This document shows positions 42,458 through 52,422 of a stretch of DNA of 64,000 nucleotides, in pieces. The stretch comes from VXLM01 sp965242665 (GTDB lineage: Bacteria; Chloroflexota; Dehalococcoidia; Lucifugimonadales; VXLM01). How positions within the stretch are numbered: the first letter of the stretch is position 1; each line of letters starts with the position of its first letter. The position numbers and the translations under genes were made by a program. Under the pieces are notes generated by a model. That model worked only from the letters and a program-made list of their open reading frames with translations. It ran no database searches and had not been told where the DNA came from. The stretch lies in contig OZ251484.1 in the NCBI GenBank assembly GCA_965242665.1, positions 3,162,001 through 3,226,000 on the forward strand, given 5' to 3'.

Positions 42458-43798
42458 ATGCACATGGATCTTCAGCAGACCAAAGCCGCCGTCCTCGAGC
42501 AAATCGACCTGCGCGCCGACGAAGCGCTAGACGCCGCGAAGCGCATACTGGACAACCCAGAGTCAGGCTTTCGAGAGCAGCGCACCTCTCGGTTCGTTGC
42601 CGAAAAGCTCCGCGAACTCCGCATCCCGTCGGAAGGCGGCTTGGCCTTGACCGGCATCAAAGGGATGCTGCACGCCGCCGCAAACGGCCCCACAGTCGGA
42701 GTCTTTGGAGAGCTCGACTCTCTCATCGTTCCCGACCATCCCTTTGCAGACCCCCAAACTCATGCCGCGCACGCCTGCGGACACCACACCCAGATCGGTT
42801 CCCTGCTCGCCGTCGCCATCGGCCTGCAAGCCCCCAACGTCCTCGAAAACCTCGCAGGCCGCGTTGCCCTGCTCGCCGTCCCATCCGAGGAGTTCATCGA
42901 AATCGAATACCGCGACGGATTGCGGCGAGAGGGAAAAATAGAGTTCCTTGGAGGCAAATCCGAATTCGTCGAACTCGGTGTCATGGACGACGTCGACATC
43001 GCCATGATGACCCACACCGAAAATCAAGACTGGGGATATTCAGGCGCGAAGATCGGCGTCGGCGCCAGCAACAACGGAATGGTCGCCAAACGCATACGAT
43101 TCGAGGGAGTCGCGTCCCATGCCGGCGGTTCTCCTCACCTCGGAGTGAACGCACTCAACGCCGCCAACATTGCGCTCACCGCGATTCACGCCCAGAGAGA
43201 AACCTTCCTCGACGATGACAGCATCCGCATCCATCCCATCATTACCAAGGGCGGCACAGTCGTCAGCTCCGTGCCAGCGGATGTCCGCATGGAAACATTC
43301 GTCCGCGGCGCCGCCATCGGAGCGTACACCGAAGCCGCGCAGAAAGTAGACCGCGCCCTCCGCGCAGGCGCCATGGCCGTCGGAGGCAGCGTGAACATAA
43401 CCACCATCCCCGGCTATGCCCCGCTGGCCCAAGACGCCGCGCTTACCGAGTTGTACGTCTCCAACGCAGCCGCATTGGTCGGCGCAGGCAGCATCGCCCG
43501 AATGGGGCGCCGATCGGGATCCACCGACATGGGAGACATCTCCCAAATCATGCCCGCCATCCACCCATACGTGGCCGCAGCTACCGGCAAGGCGCACGGC
43601 AACGACTACGTCGTCCAAGACTACGACCTAGCGGTAATCACCGCGGGAAAGGCCATGGCCATGACCATCGTCGACCTCCTGTACGACGGAGCGCAGCGCG
43701 CAAAGAGCATCATCCGCGATTTCGACGCAGGAATGAGCAGGCAGCAATACCTCGCACGCCTCCGAGCCACCTATTCCGAAGAAACCTACGCCGGGTGA
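42458..43798 (+). CDS. M20-family amidohydrolase (AbgB/aminobenzoyl-glutamate-hydrolase-like)
   Basis: A 446-residue metal-dependent amidohydrolase. Motifs: GVFGELDSL with an acidic metal residue, HAAHACGHHTQIG, VPSEEF with the catalytic glutamate, and a dimerisation insert with RIRFEGVASHAGGSPHLGVNALNA. The overall pattern fits the branch that splits N-acyl amino acids or aminobenzoyl-glutamate. AGGGGGG precedes the ATG. It may act on amino-acid conjugates or peptides brought in with the help of the upstream binding protein; that link is inference from position. Confidence 0.85.
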   Translation: MHMDLQQTKAAVLEQIDLRADEALDAAKRILDNPESGFREQRTSRFVAEKLRELRIPSEGGLALTGIKGMLHAAANGPTVGVFGELDSLIVPDHPFADPQTHAAHACGHHTQIGSLLAVAIGLQAPNVLENLAGRVALLAVPSEEFIEIEYRDGLRREGKIEFLGGKSEFVELGVMDDVDIAMMTHTENQDWGYSGAKIGVGASNNGMVAKRIRFEGVASHAGGSPHLGVNALNAANIALTAIHAQRETFLDDDSIRIHPIITKGGTVVSSVPADVRMETFVRGAAIGAYTEAAQKVDRALRAGAMAVGGSVNITTIPGYAPLAQDAALTELYVSNAAALVGAGSIARMGRRSGSTDMGDISQIMPAIHPYVAAATGKAHGNDYVVQDYDLAVITAGKAMAMTIVDLLYDGAQRAKSIIRDFDAGMSRQQYLARLRATYSEETYAG

Positions 43799-43905
43799 TC
43801 AGTACCGATCCCCGAAAATCTGCCGGAGCCTTCCTGCCCGCCGAGTACGATACCGTCGCGTCGCTTCCCTTCGATTCACTGGCGCGCTCCCTACGAACAC
43901 CCATC

Positions 43906-44187
43906 GCCCCCGCACCCCTCCCGTCATTCCCGCGTAGGCGGGAATCTCCCCCTCACGTCATGCCCGCACCCCTCACGTCATTCCCGCGTAGGCGGGAATC
44001 CATCGTGGGCATGGGCGGGGGTAGGGCGGAGGAATGACGTGAGGGGTGTACGGTCTACCCTGTCTACGTCATGCCTGCCTGTCTACATTCCCGCCCCTGT
44101 CTACGTCATTCCCTGGACTGTCTACGTCATTCCCGCACCCACCCACGTCATTCCCGCGTAGGCGGGAATCCATCGCGGTCATAGGCG
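43906..44187. repeat. cluster of family A palindromes and half-sites
   Basis: Full copies at 43922-43945, 43976-43999 and 44146-44169 plus several GTCATTCCCG half-sites. This fills the gap 43799-44267 downstream of the second FG-GAP gene. No gene seen. Confidence 0.8.
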
Positions 44188-44267
44188 GGGAAATGACGGC
44201 ATGGGCGGGGGAACGACGTAGTTGCGGTCTGTCAACCTCCCCCGTCATTCCCCCATACGCCGCGAAC

Positions 44268-47246
44268 CTACCCCCCGCCGAGCCCGCGCGTCCTCGCGTA
44301 CACGCCGCCAACCACCGCCCCCGCAATCACCACCACGAGAACCACCACGATGATCACGACCATGTTCAACCCGCCGTCGTCTTCAACCTCCGGCTGAGCC
44401 ACCGGCGTCGACGTCGGCTCGGGAACCGCCTGAGTCACCGCAGTCGCCGGAGGCACAGGCGTGGACGTCGCCGCGGGCACCGGCGTCGCGGTCGGAGGCA
44501 CTGGCGTAGCAGTCGGCACGGCCGTCGGCACTGATGTCGCCGTCGGCACCGGCGTAGCGGTTGCCGGCCTGGGCGTCGCCGTCGGTATGGCCGTTGGCCT
44601 GGATGTGGCCGTGGGTACCGGTGTCGCGGTTGCCGGCCTGGGCGTCGCCGTCGGCACAGGAGTAGCGGTCGCCGGCACGGGTGTCGCCGTCGGCACAGGA
44701 GTAGCTGTCGCCGGCACTGGCGTCGCCGTGGGCACGGCCGTCGGCGCGGATGTGTCCGTGGGCTCTGGCGTTGCAGTCGGAGGCGCGGTGGGCTCTGGCG
44801 TCGGCGTCGGAAGCGCGTCGTCTATCGTCATGACGTACGTGCTGAAGTTCGTCAGCGTGGATACCGCCCACACCGTGCCGGCGGAGTCCGTCTCGCACCG
44901 ATGCTCCAACTGCGTCCATGTGTCGCCGTCCACCCGATACACTCGCACGCGCCCCTCCGCGCACGCAGCCGCATCGGCCGCCGGCAACGCAAACCGCAGA
45001 TCCACCCCAGGCGAGTACGTCATCGGCACCGGCGTCGTACTGCCGGACGCGAACGTCTCCACCTCCGCAGCGAGCACCACCCGCTCCTCCTCGGCCGGCG
45101 GCGCGCCGGGCGAATCGGCGTCCAACTTGGTCACTTGTATATCCACATTCGACGATGCGGCCCGGGCAGGCACTACCACCTGCAGAGTCGAATCGCCGGT
45201 CGTGATCTCCGTCTCCTCGTTCGCCGTCACCGGCGCCCGCGCGGACGTCGGTGAGGTTATGATGAGCGTGGCGAACACCATCCGCGGCGTATTCTCCGCT
45301 CCCGGCGCGCTAAGGGCGATCCTGCCCCTGTGCGTCCCCGCAGCGAGCCCGGACGCGTTCGCCGATACTCTCACAGACACCCGCGCCTGCGGACTGTTCG
45401 ACGACGCCGTCCTCGGAGAGAACGACAGCCAGCTCGCGTTCGACGACACCGTGAACGGCATGTCCGTGTTCCGCATCGTGTTCCACACCGTGAACGTCTG
45501 CGCCGCCGGCGCATCTCCGCCCTGCGCGGCCGTGAACGTCAGGAAGTTCGTCGACAGACCCACCTCCGGACGTATCACGTCCGGCGTCGCCGTGGCCGTT
45601 GGCGTGGGTGTCGCCGTCGCCGTGACCTCTCCGCCATCCTCGCCTTCTGGCGTCGGCGTGGGCGTGGGTGTCACCGTCGGCGTGACTTCTCCGCCATTCC
45701 CGCCTCCGTTGCCGCCTCCTCCGCCTCCGTTGCCGCCCCCGCCTTCTGTCGTCGGAGTGGGTGTCGCCGTCTCTGTGGGCGTGGGTGTCGCCGTCGGCTC
45801 CGGCGCAGGCGTCGTCTCGTAGACATACGCGCCGATACCGTTCCTCGAGCTGGTGTAAGCTCCCGCTACGACCACATCTCCAGTCTCACTTCCAGCAATG
45901 GATAGCGTCCTCTCTCGCCCCCGCTCGCCTCGCATCGTCTCCGTGGCAAGCGTTACAGACAGGGGATCCGCCGTGGTTGTAGTGATCCACTTCCCCCCCT
46001 GCGGCACTGCGAACAGATGCACGGCGCCCCTGTCATTCCCGCTGCCTCTGTCATGCTCTCCAATTGCAATCATGCTCCCGTCGGCGTTCACCGCCACCGC
46101 CGACCCGAACCTATTGTTTGTCGCCCCGTCGGACGCAGTCAGCTGGGCGGCCGTCGACGTTGCCGTCGTCACCGTCGCCCATCCTGTGGCCGGCTTCGTG
46201 AACACATACGCCGCCCCGTTCACGCCCGCCGCCCCATCCGATCCCACGACGACAGTGCCTCCGTCCCCACTTATCGCCACGTCCTCCCCAAAGTCATCGG
46301 TTCCAGCCGGGTTCGCCTTGGTGAGTCTTACGCGCCCGTACGACGACGACCATGCCGTCCCCGGTCTCGTGAACACATACGCCCCCTCGGTGATGCTAGC
46401 ACTCGTTCCCGCGACGACCGTGTCGCCGTTCTCGCTCACCGACACCCGCCACCCTAAGAACTCACTACTAGTCCGAGTAGTTGGGGTTAGCTCGACGGCG
46501 CTCCCTGTGGTAGCAGACGCCCATCCCGTGTTTGGTTTCGTGAACACATACACCACCCCGGCGTTGGTGAGGGTGTTGCTTGGGTCTTTGTCTGGCGTCC
46601 CGATGACGACCGTGTTTCCGTCTCCGCTCACCGCCACCGCCTCGCCGAACCGATCTTCTGTAACCCGATCCGCGTTCGCTATTCTCAATTTTACGCCGTC
46701 GCTCAACGTTCCCGTTCCCGTCCATCCCCCGGACGGCCTCGTGATCACATACGCCGCGCCGACGTTCGTTATCATCGAGGTAGCGTCGTCGAATATCGCC
46801 CCGACGACGATCGTGCTACCATCTCTGCTCACCGATACCGCCCACCCGAAACGGTCGCCCGCTGCGGTGTCGAACCCGACGACTTTTCTGCTCGTCGGCG
46901 TCGTTCCGCTGCCCCATCCTCCAGACGGCCTCGTGAACACATACACCGCGCCCGCCGCAGTCCCTCGCTCGTTGTCCTGGGTCGCTCCAACGACGATCGT
47001 GCTTTGATCCGCACTCACAGCCGTCGAAAATCCAAACCCATCGTCATAGGTAGCGGTGTTCGTCAGAGAGACCCCGGTCGAGACGGTTGGCGGCCCCCAC
47101 GCGTTCTCCCACCGAACAGAGCCCCCGTCGCCCGACGACGACGCCCCCAGCAGCCCGTCCGTCGCGAAACCCGCAACCACCGCAGCGACCACTCCGAGAA
47201 CACCCAGCGCAACCACCGACCGCAAACGAATGAACGTGGTAGACAT
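44268..47246 (-). CDS. FG-GAP/BACON repeat surface protein, membrane-anchored (paralog of 24947-29111)
   Basis: A 992-residue exported protein with an intact signal peptide (FIRLRSVVALGVLGVVAAVVAGFA). It has one block of about seven FG-GAP-like repeats (FGxAVSVSRDGSTIVVGA, GAVYVFTRPSGGW), a PT-rich linker with a Gly/Asn stretch, a BACON-like domain (EVGLSTNFLTFTA...NASWLSFSP), a beta-rich domain, a long PTATPVPATAT linker and a C-terminal membrane helix ending in VYARTRG. Compared with its paralog it lacks one FG-GAP block. AAGGAAA precedes the ATG. It would form a cell-surface stalk with a beta-propeller-like head, probably for adhesion or binding; the ligand is unknown. Confidence 0.88.
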   Translation of the reverse strand: MSTTFIRLRSVVALGVLGVVAAVVAGFATDGLLGASSSGDGGSVRWENAWGPPTVSTGVSLTNTATYDDGFGFSTAVSADQSTIVVGATQDNERGTAAGAVYVFTRPSGGWGSGTTPTSRKVVGFDTAAGDRFGWAVSVSRDGSTIVVGAIFDDATSMITNVGAAYVITRPSGGWTGTGTLSDGVKLRIANADRVTEDRFGEAVAVSGDGNTVVIGTPDKDPSNTLTNAGVVYVFTKPNTGWASATTGSAVELTPTTRTSSEFLGWRVSVSENGDTVVAGTSASITEGAYVFTRPGTAWSSSYGRVRLTKANPAGTDDFGEDVAISGDGGTVVVGSDGAAGVNGAAYVFTKPATGWATVTTATSTAAQLTASDGATNNRFGSAVAVNADGSMIAIGEHDRGSGNDRGAVHLFAVPQGGKWITTTTADPLSVTLATETMRGERGRERTLSIAGSETGDVVVAGAYTSSRNGIGAYVYETTPAPEPTATPTPTETATPTPTTEGGGGNGGGGGGNGGGNGGEVTPTVTPTPTPTPEGEDGGEVTATATPTPTATATPDVIRPEVGLSTNFLTFTAAQGGDAPAAQTFTVWNTMRNTDMPFTVSSNASWLSFSPRTASSNSPQARVSVRVSANASGLAAGTHRGRIALSAPGAENTPRMVFATLIITSPTSARAPVTANEETEITTGDSTLQVVVPARAASSNVDIQVTKLDADSPGAPPAEEERVVLAAEVETFASGSTTPVPMTYSPGVDLRFALPAADAAACAEGRVRVYRVDGDTWTQLEHRCETDSAGTVWAVSTLTNFSTYVMTIDDALPTPTPEPTAPPTATPEPTDTSAPTAVPTATPVPATATPVPTATPVPATATPVPTATPRPATATPVPTATSRPTAIPTATPRPATATPVPTATSVPTAVPTATPVPPTATPVPAATSTPVPPATAVTQAVPEPTSTPVAQPEVEDDGGLNMVVIIVVVLVVVIAGAVVGGVYARTRGLGGG

Positions 47247-47262
47247 TTTCCTTGCCCCTCTA

Positions 47263-47417
47263 GGCCTTACTCGGCGGCCTTACTCGGCGGCCTTACTCGG
47301 CGGCCTTACTCGGCGGCCTTACTCGGCGGCCTTACTCGGCGGCCTTACTCGGCGGCCTTACTCGGCGGCCTTACTCGGCGGCCTTACTCGGCGGCCTTAC
47401 TCGGCGGCCTTACTCGC
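47263..47417. repeat. 13-bp tandem array (11 full copies plus a partial)
   Basis: Unit GGCCTTACTCGGC repeated exactly from 47263 to 47405 with a partial twelfth copy to 47417. It lies between the promoter (47422-47451) and the ribosome-binding site of the FG-GAP gene, so it makes up nearly the whole 5' leader of the mRNA. The paralog has only a single related AGGCCGTACTC at the same place. Confidence 0.95.
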
Positions 47418-47421
47418 ATAA

Positions 47422-47451
47422 TGTATATCAGAATCGCGGTCGACTTGTCAA
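47422..47451 (-). promoter_or_regulatory. promoter of the second FG-GAP gene
   Basis: Minus strand TTGACA (47451-47446), 18-bp spacer, TATACA (47427-47422). The spacer AGTCGACCGCGATTCTG resembles that of the paralog. Transcription would start close to the edge of the 13-bp array. Confidence 0.65.
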
Positions 47452-47464
47452 CTTCCTTTGTCTA

Positions 47465-48131
47465 CGTCATTCCCGCGTAGGCGGGAATCTCCCCCCATCC
47501 TCATTCCCATTCGATTCATTGCGGCACCCTGTCCCCGTCATTCCCGCCGATCACCTCCGTCATTCCCGCACCCTCCCCCGTCATTCCCGCACCCACCCCC
47601 GTCATATCCCACCCCTGTCCACGTCATTCCCGACCCTCCCACCGTCATTCCCGCGTAGGCGGGAATCCACCCGTCAAACCAACCCGCATCCTCCAATCCT
47701 CAATCAACAATCGACAATCTGCAATCCATCCCCCGTCATTCCCGCCCCTCCCACGTCATTCCCGCATCCTCCAATCCTCCAATCCTCAATCAACAATCGA
47801 CAATCTGCAATCTCCTCCCCGCATCGCATTTGACAAAACAGAACCCACGTACTATCCTGAACCTAAAGACGACAGACGACCTGTCCAAACCACAACCCAA
47901 GGAGCCAATCTTGCAATCCCCAATCCCCAATCTGCAATCATCAATCAACAATCTGCAATCATCAATCAACAATCATCAATTCCCCCTCCCGCCGTCGACG
48001 GAAATCGACAAAATACGACAGAATGCCACAAAATGCAACGAAACCTCGTGCGCGCGCGTTCCCTAATCCACGCGCACGCGCGCGAGGCGAGGTTATGGAG
48101 AAGCGAGATTCCCGCCTTCGCGGGAATGACG
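47465..48131. repeat. repeat-rich intergenic region
   Basis: Full family A palindromes at 47465-47488, 47643-47666 and 48108-48131, with tandem GTCATTCCCGC half-sites between. 47680-47990 is a low-complexity tract of CAATC-based repeats, including two copies of CCTCAATCAACAATCGACAATCTGCAAT. A GC-rich imperfect hairpin (CCTCGTGCGCGCGCGT ... ACGCGCACGCGCGCGAGG) spans 48044-48087. I see no gene in this gap (47452-48383). Confidence 0.75.
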
Positions 48132-48212
48132 TGGGAGGGCGCGGGAATGATGGGGAAGGGGAGCGGAATGGCGCAGGTAAGGGCGGGAATGACAATGGGG
48201 GCGTCCCACCCC

Positions 48213-48362
48213 GCATCCACGGAGGTATCTACGGACACGATGAATCGCCGCGCATCCACGGGGGTATCTACGGCCACGATGAATCGCCGCGCATCCACGG
48301 AGGTACCTACGGACACGATGAATCGCCGCGCATCCACGGAGGTATCTACGGACACGATGAAC
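48213..48362. repeat. 39-bp tandem repeat, nearly four copies
   Basis: Units start at 48213, 48252, 48291 and 48330 with GCATCCACGGAGGTATCTAC and continue GGACACGATGAATCGCCGC; the last is cut short. The length is a multiple of three, so both strands are open, but no start, ribosome-binding site or known domain goes with it. It lies just downstream of the aminopeptidase stop. Confidence 0.85.
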
Positions 48363-48383
48363 AGAACGGGACCGGTCTGTTGG

Positions 48384-50969
48384 CTATCCGGACAGCCATT
48401 CCCGCAGTGTGCTGCGGTTCTCACTCAGCCAGGCAATCTTCAGACGTATTGCTTCCAAGGCCTGCCGAATCGTCCGATCCGCAGCCGGCGCGGGGGTATC
48501 CGTGAAGAACTTCTCCACGTCGTCCAACTTTTCCTGCGTCGTGAACTCGCCTGCGATGCCCACCAGGGTCATGAGGCTAAACCCGCCTTCCCCATACCGC
48601 CGGTCGAACTCCTTCCAGTTTGCCTTGAGAAACTCCCATGCCAGGTCTCTTCCTTTTGGATTCGCGGCAGTTCTGGCCATTATTCCCACGGTATTGTGCG
48701 TGCGGACGAAGTTCGTGTCCAAAGACCGTTCGAGGGTCGTTTGCAGGAGGGCGGCATCATCGAACTTGGACAACGCCCCGAGCAGCCTGACCTTCTCCTC
48801 TTCCATGGCCGCGCGTTGCTCCAACTCCCACATCGCGTGGTACATCTCTTCGTCGCCCTGCATGGCCGCAAGCGAGAGGACGACTTTGCGAATGTCGGGG
48901 TTTACTCGACTTTGATCCTCCGCATACTCCTCGAACCTGCGTCTGGCCTCTGCACGCGCGGCCGAATCTCCATACTCTCCAAGTCCAGCGAGCACCGTGC
49001 TTCGCAGCAGCGCGTCGAGATGCCCCTCGCCCGGCGACGGATCCCATCCGACGCGAGCGCCCGCGGACTCGAACAGACCTCGCGCAAACTCTCGATACGA
49101 GTCCGAAAACGGCTCGTTCGCTATCAGACTGTTCAGGGATGCAAGGTTTGCGCTCAGGTCTGCCCAAACGTATGCGTCCGTCTCGTTCGTGTACGCCAGC
49201 GCCGCTTCCAGAAAGTCCGTCGCAGGTTGGATGCCCGCTCTCGACAGGGCGTAGGCGTCGTTCTGAATCCCCAACCGGTCGATGGGGGAGAGCTGCAGCC
49301 TCTCTATGCCCGGCTTCAGCAGCGCCAGATCGTTGGACTGGTACTTGACGCGGAAGAAGCCCGTCTGTTCCGGATTGACCTTGACCCAATCGCCCTGCTT
49401 TCCCTCGACCTCCACCTTTGCAGAACGCCCGCGCATGAGCGTAGAGGAGGCGCGGGCCCCGCTCTTGCATCTCACCCGGAGCGGTACGTACCAAGTGGAC
49501 TCGTCCCGTTCCCCGGCGTCGATGATGGCGTCATACGAGAAGCGCCGTTGCTCCGCCGATACGGTGATGCCCGAGGACTTCCGATCGATCCGCGCGTCGA
49601 GGTACGGGTAGCCGGTTTGGTTGACCCACGTTCCCATCATCTCCGGCACGGGTTCGTCCGATGCCGCCGCAAGAGCGTCCCACAGGTCGCCCGTATCCGC
49701 GTTGCCATAGCCATGCTTGCTGAGGTAGTCGTGAAGCCCTTGACGGAAGCGCTCGGCTCCCAGGAAATCCTCGAGCATCCGCAGCACGGATGCACCCTTG
49801 CTGTAACTGATGGCGTCGAACAACTGCCCGATCTCCGCAGGGTTCTTCACTTCCTGATGTATCGGATGGGAGTTCTTGAGTCCGTCCAGATTGAGCGCGC
49901 GGGTAGTGTCCGACGACACGAAGCTAGTCCACGTCTTCCATTCGGGGAATAGATGGTCTACCGCCTTGTCGCCCATCCACGAAGCGAAGCTCTCGTTCAG
50001 CCACAGCGCATCCCACCATGCCATCGTAACCAGGTTCCCAAACCACTGATGCGCCATCTCGTGAGATATGATGCTGGCCACGATCTGCTTCGTGCCCGCG
50101 GAGCTATTCTCCGGATCGACCAGGATCGCAATCTCCCGGTACGTTATCAATCCCCAATTCTCCATCGCGCCGGCGGCAAAATCTGGTATGGCGACATGAT
50201 CCATCTTGCGGAGCGGGTAGGGGATGCCGAAATACTCGTTGAGGTACGTCAACAGATCGACCGACACATCGAGGGCAAACTGCCCTTGCGCCTCTTTGCC
50301 GGGCGTCGTCCACACGCGGATCATCGTGCCGTCCGGCGCCCGCTTCTCGGTGCGGCGCAAGTCCCCCACGATGAACGCCAGCAGATAGGTTGACATCACA
50401 GGCGTTTCCGCAAACTCCACCTTCTTGAGTCCGGGTTCTACCTCCGTCTCGGACAGAACCTCCATATTCGAGAGCGCGGTCACATTGGAAGGAACCAGCA
50501 GGGTCACCCGGAACGCTGCCTTGATGGATGGTTCATCCCAGCACGGAAACGCCCTCCGAGCGTCGGTCGCCTCGAACTGCGTGGTTGCGAGATGCTTCTC
50601 CTCGCCGTCTGCATCGGCGTACTTGCTGCGGTAGAAGCCGCGCAATTTGTCGTTCAACTCCCCCGTGAATCGCAGATGGAGACGTGCATCGCCCTGGGGC
50701 AGCTCTTCCCTGAACGTCAAGCGAACGGTCTCCGCCTCCGCGTCGAAGTCGATGGATGACGGTTCGATCGTCGAGCCCCCGCCAATAGTCAACCGCGCTT
50801 CCTGAATCTCGATCTCGTCGCAGTTCATGACGATCTCGCTCGTCGCCGACAAGATCGAGACGTCGATGCTCTCCTCGCCCCAAAAGGTGAAGTCGTCCAA
50901 GTTCGGACGGAGTGTCAGGTCGTATGCGGATGGTCGGACGCTCTTCGGCAGCATGGTCGGTGTTGTCAT
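48384..50969 (-). CDS. pepN: M1-family zinc aminopeptidase
   Basis: Removes N-terminal residues from peptides. The 861-residue protein has the exopeptidase motif GAMENWG and the zinc site HEMAHQWFGN...NESFASW (HExxH-x18-E), followed by a beta sandwich and a helical ERAP1-like C-terminal domain. ATG 50969 is used, since GAGGG lies about 9 nt upstream; the frame extends to 51014. No signal peptide, so cytoplasmic. It follows the enoyl-CoA hydratase gene by 29 bp in the leftward block. Confidence 0.92.
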   Translation of the reverse strand: MTTPTMLPKSVRPSAYDLTLRPNLDDFTFWGEESIDVSILSATSEIVMNCDEIEIQEARLTIGGGSTIEPSSIDFDAEAETVRLTFREELPQGDARLHLRFTGELNDKLRGFYRSKYADADGEEKHLATTQFEATDARRAFPCWDEPSIKAAFRVTLLVPSNVTALSNMEVLSETEVEPGLKKVEFAETPVMSTYLLAFIVGDLRRTEKRAPDGTMIRVWTTPGKEAQGQFALDVSVDLLTYLNEYFGIPYPLRKMDHVAIPDFAAGAMENWGLITYREIAILVDPENSSAGTKQIVASIISHEMAHQWFGNLVTMAWWDALWLNESFASWMGDKAVDHLFPEWKTWTSFVSSDTTRALNLDGLKNSHPIHQEVKNPAEIGQLFDAISYSKGASVLRMLEDFLGAERFRQGLHDYLSKHGYGNADTGDLWDALAAASDEPVPEMMGTWVNQTGYPYLDARIDRKSSGITVSAEQRRFSYDAIIDAGERDESTWYVPLRVRCKSGARASSTLMRGRSAKVEVEGKQGDWVKVNPEQTGFFRVKYQSNDLALLKPGIERLQLSPIDRLGIQNDAYALSRAGIQPATDFLEAALAYTNETDAYVWADLSANLASLNSLIANEPFSDSYREFARGLFESAGARVGWDPSPGEGHLDALLRSTVLAGLGEYGDSAARAEARRRFEEYAEDQSRVNPDIRKVVLSLAAMQGDEEMYHAMWELEQRAAMEEEKVRLLGALSKFDDAALLQTTLERSLDTNFVRTHNTVGIMARTAANPKGRDLAWEFLKANWKEFDRRYGEGGFSLMTLVGIAGEFTTQEKLDDVEKFFTDTPAPAADRTIRQALEAIRLKIAWLSENRSTLREWLSG

Positions 50970-50998
50970 GGTGTTGGTTCCCTCAGTGCGTGAAGTCG

Positions 50999-51790
50999 TT
51001 ACTTGCCTTTCCAAACAGGTTTGCGCTTTGCGGCAAACGCCTTTGGCCCTTCGACGAAATCGCTGGATGCCCGCGCTCGTCGGAATTCACTGTATTCTCG
51101 ATGGATTGCAATGTCCAAGGTGGATTCGATCCCTTGCAGCGCGACTTGCTTCGTCGCGCGCGCCGACAGAGGCGCTGCTTCCATGATGTCGCTTGCCCAG
51201 CGTTCCGCGGCAGCCATGAGGTCGGAGCGAGCAGGAGCTATCTCGTTTACTAGGCCCCAGCTGTGTGCCTGGCGCGCGGTGATCGGCTTGCCCCCAAGGA
51301 GGATGCCCATGGCGATGTTTTGGGGAAGTTGCCGCATGAGTCGATGCGGCCCGCCGCCGCTGGCGACCAGTCCGACGCGTGCTTCCGGCAGGCCGAAGCG
51401 CGCATCATCGGCGGCGATGATGAGATCGCACGATAGGGCCAACTCGAACCCGCCGCCCAGCGCGTATCCATGTACCGCCGCGATGATCGGCTTCCAACAG
51501 ACGAAGTCGGAAGTGATCCCCCCAAGCGGGTATTTGTCCGCGTCGGGGTACGGCTCACCGGGTTTGCCGTGCGAGGCCATGTACTTTAGGTCGTTGCCTG
51601 CACAGAATGCGCGATCCCCCGCGCCGCTCAGAATTGCAACGAGAATATCCGGGTCGTCCCGAAAGTCCGTGAAAGCGTCCCGCATCTCCTTGTTCGCGGC
51701 GGGGTGAAGCGCATTCATCTGCGCTGGCCGATTCATTGTGACGTAGGCAATCCCATTCCGCTTCTCATAGAGGATATGCTCGAATTCCAT
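50999..51790 (-). CDS. enoyl-CoA hydratase/isomerase (crotonase) family protein
   Basis: A 263-residue crotonase-fold enzyme: NRPAQMNAL, the oxyanion-hole segments FCAGNDLK and HGYALGGGFELALSCDLIIA, and a glutamate-bearing GLPEARVGLVASGGG. The second catalytic glutamate position (PEAR..G with a following GG rather than GA) suits a hydratase or isomerase; the substrate is unknown. ATG 51790 has GGAG 6 nt upstream; ATG 51802 overlapping the gmk stop (TAATG) is the alternative. Confidence 0.87.
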   Translation of the reverse strand: MEFEHILYEKRNGIAYVTMNRPAQMNALHPAANKEMRDAFTDFRDDPDILVAILSGAGDRAFCAGNDLKYMASHGKPGEPYPDADKYPLGGITSDFVCWKPIIAAVHGYALGGGFELALSCDLIIAADDARFGLPEARVGLVASGGGPHRLMRQLPQNIAMGILLGGKPITARQAHSWGLVNEIAPARSDLMAAAERWASDIMEAAPLSARATKQVALQGIESTLDIAIHREYSEFRRARASSDFVEGPKAFAAKRKPVWKGK

Positions 51791-51801
51791 TCCATGCTCC
51801 A

Positions 51802-52422
51802 TTAGATGACGATCTCCGTTCGTCCAGGCCGATCTCGTTCACGGCTGATGATGGCCATGATCTCCGCAGCTGCTTCTTCCGGCAGACCAGTGCGGTTCAC
51901 TACCACGTGATCGAACTTCCCCGCTTCCTCCAACTCCTTGGCGGCCGTCGCCAGCCTGACTCTCATCGCTTCGAGTGATTCTGTCTTTCGACGCTTCAAA
52001 CGGCGTTCGAGTTCCGCCATGTCGGGAGGCGTGAGGAAGACGTACACTGCCCCGCGGGTCTGCCGTCGCACGTTGTCGGCTCCCTGTATATCGATCTTGA
52101 GTATCACGTCGTCCCCGCGCCGCAGCGCGTCGCGGATTTGATCTTTGGGGACGCCGTACAGCTTGCCGTAGACCTCTGCCCATTCGAGCAGCTCGCCTCC
52201 GCAAATCATGCGTCGAAAATCCTCATCTCGAACGAAGATATAGTCGACGCCGTCGACCTCGGTATCCCGCATTGGCCGAGTAGTTGCAGTCACCGCGAAG
52301 TAGTACGGCGCGCCGGCCAATCTCATTTCCTTCAAAACCGCATCTTTCCCTACCCCCGACGGGCCGGACATCACCACCAACAGGGGAGGCCCGCATCTCT
52401 GCGGATCGATGGACATGCTCAC
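51802..52422 (-). CDS. gmk: guanylate kinase
   Basis: Phosphorylates GMP to GDP. P-loop SGPSGVGKDAV, the GMP-binding TTRPMRDTEVDGVDYIFV, and the lid region FLTPPDMAELERRLKRR. A 206-residue length is typical. The GTG start overlaps the aroA stop (GTGA); an ATG two codons later is possible. It shares the leftward block with aroA. Confidence 0.93.
   Translation of the reverse strand: MSMSIDPQRCGPPLLVVMSGPSGVGKDAVLKEMRLAGAPYYFAVTATTRPMRDTEVDGVDYIFVRDEDFRRMICGGELLEWAEVYGKLYGVPKDQIRDALRRGDDVILKIDIQGADNVRRQTRGAVYVFLTPPDMAELERRLKRRKTESLEAMRVRLATAAKELEEAGKFDHVVVNRTGLPEEAAAEIMAIISRERDRPGRTEIVI

Noticed and set aside
47263..48362. Possible CRISPR array among the 13-bp, 21-bp and 39-bp repeats
   Set aside because: All are head-to-tail tandem repeats with no unique spacers, and no cas gene is present.
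48033..49952. 639-residue plus-strand frame through the 39-bp repeats and pepN
   Set aside because: Most of it is antisense to the well-supported aminopeptidase; the repeat part is open in several frames only because the unit is 39 bp.
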